This document shows positions 1-6,039 of a DNA stretch of 15,844 nt, one piece after another (the stretch's first letter is position 1; every line of letters starts with the position of its first letter). The notes below the pieces were generated by a model. It did no database searches. It had not been told where the DNA came from and saw only the letters and a list, made by a program, of their open reading frames with translations. Both the position numbers and the translations under genes were made by a program. This stretch comes from Desulfonema limicola (GTDB lineage: Bacteria; Desulfobacterota; Desulfobacteria; Desulfobacterales; Desulfosalsimonadaceae). The stretch lies in assembly GCA_020722245.1 (NCBI GenBank), contig DYLE01000033.1, forward strand, positions 1 through 15,844, written 5' to 3'.

Positions 1-135
1 CACGGCACAAAGAAGTATGAAAAGGTTGTGGGAAAAGATCGGGCGGTTGAAGGAGGACTAGCGCGTGACCCCCGGATTTATAACGCGCTGGGCCTTCCCA
101 GCCGGCCCGGCAAGACCAGCAAAATAATCCTTTAA
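1..135 (+). pseudogene. Degenerate transposase remnant (possibly IS1634-like), 5' end outside window
   Basis: Two overlapping frames together look like one short piece of a transposase. Frame 1 opens with HGTKKYEKVV (1-30). Frame 2 continues with EKIGRLKED (32-58) and then meets a TAG at 59-61. My recollection of IS1634-family transposases includes a run of the type YEKVxEKIGRLKERYxRV, so joining the two frames implies a frameshift near base 31 plus an in-frame stop. Frame 1 itself stays open to the TAA at 133-135 but loses any family resemblance. The family name rests on memory of a short motif and is weak. An alternative is the true C-terminus of an unrelated gene in frame 1. No intact IS end was identified, although palindromes follow at 144-268. 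Confidence 0.35.
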
Positions 136-194
136 AGAACATACCGGCACGCGTTCAAAAAAATCTGTAGCGCCTAAATCCGCCCGCACGCCTG

Positions 195-248
195 CATAAC
201 CCACCGATATCAAAAAAATTTTTTTGAGGATTATGAAGTTGGGTTATG
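195..248. repeat. Nested inverted repeat with long A7T7 core
   Basis: CATAACCCA (195-203) is matched by TGGGTTATG (240-248). Between them lies a perfect 18-bp palindrome, TCAAAAAAATTTTTTTGA (210-227). A further outer pair, CCGGCAC (144-150) and GTGCCGG (262-268), surrounds it. It may be a bidirectional terminator for the remnant to the left, or the end of an old insertion. The inner stem is A/T only, so as a terminator it would be weak. Apart from this and the transposase remnant, nothing gene-like is visible between 136 and 285. Confidence 0.5.
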
Positions 249-285
249 ACTCAATCCTGCGGTGCCGGCCCCCGTAAAAAAAAGC

Positions 286-314
286 TTGACAAGGAAAACA
301 GATGACTATATTTA
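286..314 (+). promoter_or_regulatory. Predicted sigma70 promoter of the dtxR-feoA1 transcript
   Basis: A perfect -35 box TTGACA (286-291) is followed by an A/T-rich -10 region. TATATT (307-312) would give a 15-nt spacer and TATTTA (309-314) a 17-nt spacer. Transcription would start near 320, about 40 nt before the ATG at 362. The candidate operator at 312-334 overlaps the -10 and start region, as expected for a repressor site. Confidence 0.55.
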
Positions 315-334
315 GATAATTCAAAAATTGATAG
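312..334 (+). promoter_or_regulatory. Candidate operator, copy 1 (upstream of dtxR)
   Basis: The 23-nt stretch beginning TTAGATAATTC and ending GATAG matches the stretch at 1152-1174 at 16 of 23 positions without gaps, including an identical TTAGATA start and TAG end. It contains the small palindrome TCAA-AAA-TTGA (321-331). It sits over the -10/start region. Inferred as a binding site for the adjacent DtxR-type protein; both sequences are A/T-rich, so part of the match could be chance. Confidence 0.3.
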
Positions 335-361
335 AGAGCCCTAATAAAAAGGAGAAATGAA

Positions 362-913
362 ATGGCAGCCCGCAATGATCCAAACCTGGCGGAAAAACCG
401 TTGACCCCGGCCATGGAAAACTACCTGGAGGCGATCTATAACCTGAACAATGAAAAGCGGGCTGTCCGGGTCAAGGATATCGCCAGGCGGCTCGGGGTCA
501 AGATGCCCACGGTGACCAGCATGCTTAAAACCCTCAATGACAGGGGGTTGATCAATTATGAGCGATATGAATATCTCGAGCTTACAAAGGAGGGGGCCGC
601 TGTCGGAGAAGAGACTAACAGGAGGCACCATGTCCTGAGAAGCTTTCTGACGGATATCCTGGGCATCGATTTCGAGAGGGCCGATGATGAGGCCTGCAAG
701 ATGGAACATGCGGTGGGCGCCTCCACCATGGACCGCCTTGTTGTGTTCATGGAGTTCATCCAGTCGTGTCCAAGGACCGGCGACAACTGGCTGGCGCATT
801 TTGAGGAATTCCGGGTCCACGGTCGAAACACAGAGAAATGCCTGAAACATATGAAGGTATTTGCCGACGAAATGGAAGAGAGAATGAAATACATGGAAAC
901 AGGAGACAGGTAG
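362..913 (+). CDS. DtxR/MntR-family metal-dependent transcriptional regulator
   Basis: A 183-residue cytoplasmic regulator, expected to bind DNA when loaded with divalent metal. The N-terminal winged helix-turn-helix spans about residues 14-80 (YLEAIYNL, then the recognition region VKMPTVTSMLKTL). The dimerisation/metal domain spans about 81-140. Aligned by eye with MntR and DtxR, the metal-site positions are N20, E23, H89, C112, E115 and H116. The motif EACKMEH closely matches DtxR EACRWEH, where the cysteine marks the iron type; MntR has glutamate there. N20 replaces the usual Met (DtxR) or Asp (MntR). There is no C-terminal SH3-like domain, but a separate feoA gene follows after one base. 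An AAGGAG Shine-Dalgarno lies at 349-354, 7 nt before the ATG. Position at the head of a feo locus suggests Fe(II)-dependent repression of that locus and of itself. Confidence 0.9.
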   Translation: MAARNDPNLAEKPLTPAMENYLEAIYNLNNEKRAVRVKDIARRLGVKMPTVTSMLKTLNDRGLINYERYEYLELTKEGAAVGEETNRRHHVLRSFLTDILGIDFERADDEACKMEHAVGASTMDRLVVFMEFIQSCPRTGDNWLAHFEEFRVHGRNTEKCLKHMKVFADEMEERMKYMETGDR

Positions 914-914
914 G

Positions 915-1133
915 ATGACGGATCTCAGCAGGGTTGATCAGGGAAAAGAGGTGATCCTTGTGCGTATTCACGGGGGGAGAGGTATTCGGTCGAAGCTTTA
1001 CAGCATGGGACTGGTACCGGGATCTGTCTTCACCGTCGTGAGCCGGAGCCGAGGAGGCCCTGTGGTGCTCAGGAAGATGGGCACCAGTCTGGCCATCGGT
1101 CAGGGAATGGCCCGGAAAATTTTCGTAGAATAA
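915..1133 (+). CDS. feoA: FeoA-family protein (first copy)
   Basis: A 72-residue SH3-like FeoA domain protein. The family signature is clear: IRSKLYSMGLVPGSVFTVV in the centre and a C-terminal region LAIGQGMARKIFVE. FeoA proteins are small cytoplasmic partners of the Fe(II) transporter FeoB; their exact role is not settled. The ATG lies one base after the stop of the DtxR-type gene, with AGGAGACAGG (901-910) inside that gene as ribosome site, so the two are translationally coupled. The same fold forms the C-terminal domain of long DtxR proteins, which the neighbour lacks, so this copy could serve the regulator rather than FeoB. That last idea is inference. Confidence 0.9.
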   Translation: MTDLSRVDQGKEVILVRIHGGRGIRSKLYSMGLVPGSVFTVVSRSRGGPVVLRKMGTSLAIGQGMARKIFVE

Positions 1134-1151
1134 TTTTTTTTGGGTTTTTAG

Positions 1152-1174
1152 TTAGATATTTCTAATTTATTTAG
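1152..1174 (+). promoter_or_regulatory. Candidate operator, copy 2 (upstream of the 98-residue gene)
   Basis: Related at 16 of 23 positions to 312-334. It contains a clean inverted repeat TTAGA-TATT-TCTAA (1152-1165). It sits in the only A/T-rich intergenic gap between feoA1 and the next gene. A poor promoter may overlap it (TTGGGT at 1140-1145, TAATTT at 1163-1168, 17-nt spacer). The overall look is similar to TTAG/CTAA-type sites of DtxR/IdeR regulators, but this is a by-eye judgement. Confidence 0.35.
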
Positions 1175-1187
1175 TCAGAGCAAATAA

Positions 1188-1484
1188 ATGGAAATTCCAG
1201 ACAAGCACGACATGATCATGGCTCTTGGCAGAAGTGCCGAAGAACTTCATCAACATATTGAAATTCACCGGAAACTGCTGGCATCCATGCTGGGAAAGCA
1301 GGTGGATGAGAAAGACCTGGAGGCGCCTTTCGGTTTGTGCCCGCTCCGTACCCGCGAAGCAAGGCTTCGAGAAGCGATTCAGGAGGCCATCGAGGTGCTG
1401 GATGAGAGCAGAAAGGCATTCAAATCCAAGAGACTGGAGTTGTTGCGAAAGAAACTGACAATGATCTTGGTCGATAGCAGATAG
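1188..1484 (+). CDS. Small helical protein of unknown function within the feo locus
   Basis: A 98-residue, mostly charged and probably all-helical cytoplasmic protein with no signal peptide or membrane segment. I do not recognise a named family. Visible parts are an N-terminal helix with several histidines (ELHQHIEIHRK, about 19-29), a single CPLRTREARLREA stretch near 51-63 with the only cysteine, and a basic C-terminal helix (AFKSKRLELLRKKL, about 77-90). The histidine-rich helix and cysteine might bind metal, but that is speculative. There is no convincing Shine-Dalgarno before the ATG at 1188; in-frame ATG codons follow at about 1212 and 1218, so the start is uncertain. It lies between the two feoA genes, downstream of the second candidate operator and upstream of a strong terminator-like hairpin, so it may be its own short transcript or a leader gene of feoA2-feoB. 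Confidence 0.7.
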   Translation: MEIPDKHDMIMALGRSAEELHQHIEIHRKLLASMLGKQVDEKDLEAPFGLCPLRTREARLREAIQEAIEVLDESRKAFKSKRLELLRKKLTMILVDSR

Positions 1485-1537
1485 CGACTCAGGGGCTGTC
1501 TTACGGGCTCCGGCCAACCAGGGGTGCGGGGCAAGTG

Positions 1538-1582
1538 AAGGCGTAACTCGAGATGGAAGATCATCGAGCTGCGCCTTTTTTT
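1538..1582 (+). terminator. Strong intrinsic terminator or attenuator hairpin ahead of feoA2
   Basis: The left arm AAGGCGTAACTCGA (1538-1551) pairs with the right arm TCGAGCTGCGCCTT (1564-1577) through about 11 G/C-rich pairs with one mismatch, plus two A-U pairs. The right arm is followed by a run of T (1576-1582). The hairpin ends about 50 nt before the feoA2 ATG at 1634. No good promoter is visible between the hairpin and feoA2, so RNA polymerase may have to read through it. That would make it an attenuator rather than a plain terminator. The structured G/C-rich stretch at 1490-1537 could hold a competing fold. Confidence 0.7.
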
Positions 1583-1633
1583 ATGGGGCATGGCTTGCAA
1601 AATCCATGTAACGTTTATCAAAGGAGAGAACCA

Positions 1634-1876
1634 ATGAAATCAACATTGCGCGACATGGCAGTGGGTGAAACCGCTATAATTGCCGGCTACACCAAGGGCG
1701 TGACCGCCTGCCGAGAAAAACTTCTATCCATGGGGTTGACCCGCGGAACGGTCATCACCGTTGAACGTATCGCTCCCATGGGGGACCCGATGGAAATCCA
1801 GGTGAAGGGGTTTGCTCTATCCCTTCGAAAAGATGAAGCATCCGCATTGCTGGTGGAAAGGAGGATAGAGTCATGA
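1634..1876 (+). CDS. feoA: FeoA-family protein (second copy, coupled to feoB)
   Basis: An 80-residue FeoA domain protein, sequence-divergent from the first copy. The conserved core is REKLLSMGLTRGTVITVERIAP-like in residues 21-42, followed by PMEIQVKGFALSLRKDEA near the C-terminus, typical of FeoA. The start at 1634 is chosen because AAGGAGAG (1621-1628) is well placed; an upstream in-frame ATG at 1553 lies inside the terminator hairpin and has no ribosome site. Its stop overlaps the feoB start (ATGA at 1873-1876), the usual coupling for the FeoA that works with FeoB at the inner membrane. Confidence 0.92.
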   Translation: MKSTLRDMAVGETAIIAGYTKGVTACREKLLSMGLTRGTVITVERIAPMGDPMEIQVKGFALSLRKDEASALLVERRIES

Positions 1877-4212
1877 GTGAGCATGTGATCGGGGTCGTGG
1901 GAAATCCAAATTGCGGCAAAACGACCCTGTTTAATGCATTGACCGGAGCCAAACAGCGGGTGGGCAACTGGCCGGGTGTAACCGTGGATCGCAAATCCGG
2001 AGAGTACACCCACGCGGGTAAAAAAATCGAGGTGGTGGATCTTCCCGGCATCTATTCGTTTTCCGCGGCCTCATTGGATGAAAAGGTCGCCCGTGACTAT
2101 GTTCTTTCGGGAGAGGCGGATCTGATCGTCAATATCGTAGATGCCTCCAATCTGGAGCGCAATCTTTACCTGACCGTCCAGCTTTTGGAGATGCAGGTGC
2201 CGATGGTGCTGGCGCTGAACATGATGGATATGGCCAAAGAGCGGCGGATCGACATCGATATTCCGCTGCTCAGCCGGCGCCTGGGCTGCCCGGTGATCCC
2301 CCTGGTGGCTTCCCAGGGAAAAGGCGTCAATGAACTAAAGAATGAAATCAATCGCTGTGCGCAGGCCAAATCGGTTTCAGAGCTTCACGTCATGTATCCC
2401 GCGGAAATACAGGAAGCGGTGGATGAACTGGTTCCCTTGGTGCGGGACACGGCCGTGCATAAAAAAATGAACGCGCGCTATGCAGCGGTCAAATTGCTGG
2501 AAGGTGATGAAGGTATCGCCGGCCTGGCAAGCAGGGAGGCGCTGAAAAAATGTGATGAGCACAAGAAAAAAATCGAGGCCAGGCTCGAAGAAGAGGTCGA
2601 TATTTTACTGGCAGACAGCCGGTATGGCTGGATCAACCGGTTGACCCAGGAGGCGGTTAAAAAAGGCACCCGCGTGGGAAAGACCTTGTCGGACAAGATT
2701 GACGGCGTGGTGCTCAACCGGGCCATGGGGATTCCCATCTTTTTGGCGGCCATGTACCTGATGTTCATGGTGACGATCAATATCGGCGGCGCGTTCATCG
2801 ATTTTTTCGACATCTTCGCCGGCACCATTTTTGTGGACGGCTTCGGAGAGCTGCTGGCGGCCATGGGATCGCCCGAATGGCTCAAGGCGATTTTGGCCGG
2901 AGGCGTCGGCGGCGGCATTCAAACCGTCGCCACATTTATTCCGCCCATCGGATTCATGTTTCTGTGTCTCTGTTTTCTGGAAGACTCCGGTTACATGGCC
3001 CGGGCCGCCTTTGTCATGGACCGCTTCATGCGGACCATCGGATTGCCCGGCAAGGCCTTTATTCCGATGCTGGTGGGATTCGGGTGCAATGTGCCGGCGA
3101 TCATGGCGACGCGCACCCTGGAAAACCAGCGCGACCGCACCCTGGCCATTATGATGAACCCCTTTATGTCCTGCGGGGCGCGCTTACCGGTCTATGCTTT
3201 GTTTGCGGCCGCATTTTTCCCGGTGGGAGGGCAGAACCTGGTTTTCGGACTGTACCTGCTGGGCATCGGCTTTGCGGTAATCACCGGGCTGGTACTGAAA
3301 AGCACGCTGCTCAAGGGGGAGACCACCCCGTTCGTGATGGAGCTTCCGCCCTATCATATGCCGACGGTCAAGGGTGTACTCCTGGCTGCCTGGGACCGGC
3401 TCAAGACCTTTATATTTCGGGCCGGTAAGGTCATCCTCTTGGTGGTGCTTGGATTGAGTTTCTTGAATTCCATGGGTACGGACGGCTCCTTCGGCAATGA
3501 GGACAGCGACAAATCTGTCCTGAGCGCCATCGGCCGATCGATTACGCCTGTGTTCACCCCCATGGGCCTCACCCAGGACAATTGGCCGGCCACCGTCGGT
3601 ATCTTCACCGGCATTTTTGCCAAGGAGGCGGTGGTGGGGACTTTAGACGCCATGTATACCCAGATCGGCGCAGCGGATGCGGCTGAGGCCGGTGCTGCGG
3701 ATAGCGAGGACGAAGGTTTCGACTTCTGGGCCGGTATTGGTGAATCCTTCGCCACCATACCGGACAACCTGATGGGCGTGGCCGATACCCTGCTGGATCC
3801 GCTGGGTATCTCCGTGGGGGATGTGAGCACGGTGGAGAGCGCGGCCGAGGAACAAGGGGTGGCCGTTGGCACCTTCGGGGCCATGGTGACCTTGTTTGAC
3901 GGCAAGGTAGGGGCTTTTGCCTACCTCCTTTTCATCCTGCTGTACTTTCCGTGCGTGGCCGCCATCGCCGCCGTCTATCGGGAAACCAATTTTCGCTGGA
4001 CCGCCTTTGTCGGTGCTTGGACCACGGGTTTGGCGTATATGGCCGCTGTCCTATTTTACCAGACCGCCACCATTGGTCGTCATCCGGTGTCATCCCTGCT
4101 GTGGATCGCGGTGATATGCGCTGTTTTCCTGGGCATTTTCATGATCATGCGGCAGACGGGCGGCAAGGAAAGGGGTGCTGTCGCAGGCCTGCCGGACGGC
4201 GCAAAGGCGTGA
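1873..4212 (+). CDS. feoB: Ferrous iron transport protein B (Fe(II) transporter GTPase)
   Basis: A 779-residue inner-membrane Fe(II) uptake protein, full length for the family. The N-terminal G domain shows G1 GNPNCGKTT (10-18), G2 near WPGVTV (33-38), G3 DLPG (56-59), G4 NMMD (116-119) and G5 around VASQGKG (145-151). A helical guanine-dissociation-inhibitor-like region spans about 165-275. The membrane part begins near 283 and carries two Gate modules, with GFGCNVPAIMATRTLENQRDR-type sequence at 402-422, MSCGARLPVY at 432-441, and FAKEAVVGT in the second half. AAAGGAGG (1857-1864) lies 8 nt before the ATG, inside feoA2. Import is driven or gated by nucleotide hydrolysis in the G domain, as known for the family. 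Nothing broken is seen. Confidence 0.98.
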   Translation: MSEHVIGVVGNPNCGKTTLFNALTGAKQRVGNWPGVTVDRKSGEYTHAGKKIEVVDLPGIYSFSAASLDEKVARDYVLSGEADLIVNIVDASNLERNLYLTVQLLEMQVPMVLALNMMDMAKERRIDIDIPLLSRRLGCPVIPLVASQGKGVNELKNEINRCAQAKSVSELHVMYPAEIQEAVDELVPLVRDTAVHKKMNARYAAVKLLEGDEGIAGLASREALKKCDEHKKKIEARLEEEVDILLADSRYGWINRLTQEAVKKGTRVGKTLSDKIDGVVLNRAMGIPIFLAAMYLMFMVTINIGGAFIDFFDIFAGTIFVDGFGELLAAMGSPEWLKAILAGGVGGGIQTVATFIPPIGFMFLCLCFLEDSGYMARAAFVMDRFMRTIGLPGKAFIPMLVGFGCNVPAIMATRTLENQRDRTLAIMMNPFMSCGARLPVYALFAAAFFPVGGQNLVFGLYLLGIGFAVITGLVLKSTLLKGETTPFVMELPPYHMPTVKGVLLAAWDRLKTFIFRAGKVILLVVLGLSFLNSMGTDGSFGNEDSDKSVLSAIGRSITPVFTPMGLTQDNWPATVGIFTGIFAKEAVVGTLDAMYTQIGAADAAEAGAADSEDEGFDFWAGIGESFATIPDNLMGVADTLLDPLGISVGDVSTVESAAEEQGVAVGTFGAMVTLFDGKVGAFAYLLFILLYFPCVAAIAAVYRETNFRWTAFVGAWTTGLAYMAAVLFYQTATIGRHPVSSLLWIAVICAVFLGIFMIMRQTGGKERGAVAGLPDGAKA

Positions 4213-4284
4213 GAGGAGTATTCACACACAAAATGCACCCCCTTCATTGGGAAGTGCGTGGATCTCGCTGAAAAGGAGCAAGGG

Positions 4285-4509
4285 ATGATATTGTCTGAAA
4301 TCAAAAAATACCTGATGCAACACAAACGCGTCACACTTGGCGACCTTGCCTGGCATTTCGACACTGAACCGGAGGCCATGAAGGGCATGCTGGAGCAATG
4401 GATTCGAAAAGGCAAGGTGCTCAAGATAGACGTTCAGGCATGTTGCAGCAAGACCTGCGGCAAGTGCTGTGATGGCACGGCGATGGAAATATACGAGTGG
4501 ACGCATTAA
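4285..4509 (+). CDS. feoC: FeoC-like winged-helix protein with cysteine cluster
   Basis: A 74-residue protein with an N-terminal winged-helix region (about 1-48; SEIKKYLMQHKRVTLGDLA) and a cysteine cluster CCSKTCGKCC (Cys 53, 54, 58, 61, 62). FeoC proteins are small cytoplasmic FeoB partners; in several enterobacterial examples a C-terminal cysteine group binds an iron-sulfur cluster. The start at 4285 is preferred because AAAAGGAG (4271-4278) is spaced 6 nt upstream; a GTG at 4258 would add nine residues upstream of that site. It lies 72 nt after feoB in the same direction, so probably the same transcript. Five cysteines fit cluster binding, but this is inferred. Confidence 0.85.
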   Translation: MILSEIKKYLMQHKRVTLGDLAWHFDTEPEAMKGMLEQWIRKGKVLKIDVQACCSKTCGKCCDGTAMEIYEWTH

Positions 4510-4604
4510 GCGGGTCCGGCATTCGATGGTCAGATGATTTAAGGCCGGGTGTCGTCTAAATGGTTTGAAGGATGGATGACACCTCTACAAAACCATTAAA
4601 AATC

Positions 4605-4613
4605 GGAAGGGAG
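4605..4613 (+). promoter_or_regulatory. Ribosome binding site that sets the porin start
   Basis: GGAAGGGAG lies 6 nt before the ATG at 4620, and the resulting protein starts directly with a signal peptide. The longer reading from 4572 would put 16 charged residues ahead of it. Confidence 0.75.
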
Positions 4614-4619
4614 AAAAAA

Positions 4620-6014
4620 ATGTACGGAAAAAAAGGAGTTGGATTCATGGCGGGGCTGATGGTGGTTTTTTTACTGATCTGTCCCTTCAACGCTTTTGCT
4701 CAACAGGGGTTTGAGCAGGAAATCAAACAGCTCAAGGAGCGGATCGAGCAGCTTGAGGAAAATGCGGCAAAGGATCAAAAGGAATGGGAAGAACTTCAGG
4801 CGATCAGGGAAAAATTTGAGCATTTGACCATCGGCGGCGGAATCACCGGCATTGTTCAAAGCGCTGAAATGGACGACGACTGGGATGACGAGCACGCCGC
4901 AGACGGTTCCTACTCCGTCGATCTGGAGATCACGGCGGATATGGATAAATGGGGAACCGGGTTTCTGCACCTGGAAACCGGGGACGGCGATAACGTCACC
5001 GATGAAATCGCCTGTCTCACCGGAAGCAATGCAGATGCCCTGGGGGATACGGGAAACGATCTGGAGATCGCCGAGGCCCTGTGGACGTTTGATTTCTTAA
5101 ACGACACCTTAAGCCTGACGGCCGGGAAACTGGATCCGGTCACGCTGATGGACGACAATGCCGTGGCCAAGGATGAAACCACCCAGTTTATGGCGGATAT
5201 CTTTGTGGACCAGCTGGCCATGGAATGGCCGGATGACTATACCCCGGGCTTTCAGGTGGTTTTCGCGCCATATGAGCTTTTTGATTTGAAAATGGCTGCC
5301 CTTTCCGCAGATACGGACTGGGAGGATCTTTTTAATCATATGTTCTATGGCGCGGAAATCGCCCTCCATCCTGAGTTTTGCGGCTTGAAGGGAAACTACC
5401 GGCTGTACGGATGGGGGAATGACCGGCACCATGTGGAATGGGATGACGTAAACGATCAGATCAGTACCTATTCAGGTGTTGGTGAAGAGACATACTATGA
5501 TGATGAAAAAAACTACGGCATCGGCCTTTCCATCGACCAGCCGATCACCTCGGACATCACCCTTTTTGCAAGGTACGGCTGGCAGGATGATGATATCGCG
5601 GCTGCTGTAGAGGAAGAAGCCAATGAGGGCGACCGCAAAGGCGCGAGGATTTTCGACGAAAACGGGGATCTGGTTTTTGAACCCTACGGCGCCATCGAAC
5701 AGAGCTGGAGCCTGGGCGGGCAGATTACCGGACAGCGATGGTCAAGGCCGAACGATGTGTTCGGCGCGGCCGTCGGTATGGCCATGATCAGCGATGGTTA
5801 TGAGGATTATCTGGAAAATTATGCCAATAGCCAGCTTGTTGACGGCGCAGACGGAGACGCCGATGATGAGCTTCATTTTGAGGCTTACTACAGCTTTTTT
5901 TTAAACGCGCATCTGGCGCTTTCCCTTGACTTTCAGGTCATCGATAACCCCAGGGGGGATGAGGATGCCGATACCGTGTATATCGCCGGCCTCAGAACAC
6001 AGATCAGCTTCTAA
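4620..6014 (+). CDS. Outer-membrane beta-barrel porin, LbtU-like siderophore/iron porin family
   Basis: A 464-residue exported protein. The signal peptide covers residues 1-27 (MYGKKG basic start, hydrophobic core GFMAGLMVVFLLI, cleavage after AFA). A short coiled coil follows (about 31-67, QEIKQLKERIEQLEE), then a barrel of alternating hydrophobic/polar strands rich in Gly, Asp and aromatics, starting at HLTIGGGITGIVQ. The last residue is phenylalanine (LRTQISF), the usual outer-membrane insertion signal. The layout of signal peptide, coiled coil and barrel with acidic loops resembles the LbtU-type porins, first described as a legiobactin receptor; the exact substrate here is unknown. It follows feoC by 110 nt in the same direction. 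The gap holds no clear terminator or promoter, so cotranscription with feo is likely. The many Asp/Glu loop residues could favour cation passage. Convergent with the large kinase gene, 25 nt between stops. Confidence 0.8.
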   Translation: MYGKKGVGFMAGLMVVFLLICPFNAFAQQGFEQEIKQLKERIEQLEENAAKDQKEWEELQAIREKFEHLTIGGGITGIVQSAEMDDDWDDEHAADGSYSVDLEITADMDKWGTGFLHLETGDGDNVTDEIACLTGSNADALGDTGNDLEIAEALWTFDFLNDTLSLTAGKLDPVTLMDDNAVAKDETTQFMADIFVDQLAMEWPDDYTPGFQVVFAPYELFDLKMAALSADTDWEDLFNHMFYGAEIALHPEFCGLKGNYRLYGWGNDRHHVEWDDVNDQISTYSGVGEETYYDDEKNYGIGLSIDQPITSDITLFARYGWQDDDIAAAVEEEANEGDRKGARIFDENGDLVFEPYGAIEQSWSLGGQITGQRWSRPNDVFGAAVGMAMISDGYEDYLENYANSQLVDGADGDADDELHFEAYYSFFLNAHLALSLDFQVIDNPRGDEDADTVYIAGLRTQISF

Positions 6015-6039
6015 AAAACCATTGAAACAGGGCCATGCC

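Noticed and set aside
1485..1582. Known riboswitch classes (NiCo/Fe(II)-sensing, Moco, c-di-GMP, guanidine) in the feoA2 leader
   Set aside because: I compared remembered consensus sequences and found no convincing match, so only a generic attenuator is proposed.
1553..1633. Upstream ATG for the second feoA
   Set aside because: It lies inside the terminator hairpin, lacks a ribosome site and adds sequence not found in FeoA; AAGGAGAG supports 1634.
2478..2922. Minus-strand frames of 105 and 146 residues inside feoB
   Set aside because: Shadows of the feoB coding sequence; low-complexity composition and no family features.
4258..4284. GTG start for the feoC-like gene
   Set aside because: The Shine-Dalgarno AAAAGGAG lies after it and is well spaced for the ATG at 4285.
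4572..4619. Upstream ATG for the porin
   Set aside because: It would bury the signal peptide behind 16 polar residues; 4620 has a good ribosome site.
6015..6039. Terminator between the porin and kinase genes
   Set aside because: The 25-nt gap holds no stem followed by a T-run in either direction.
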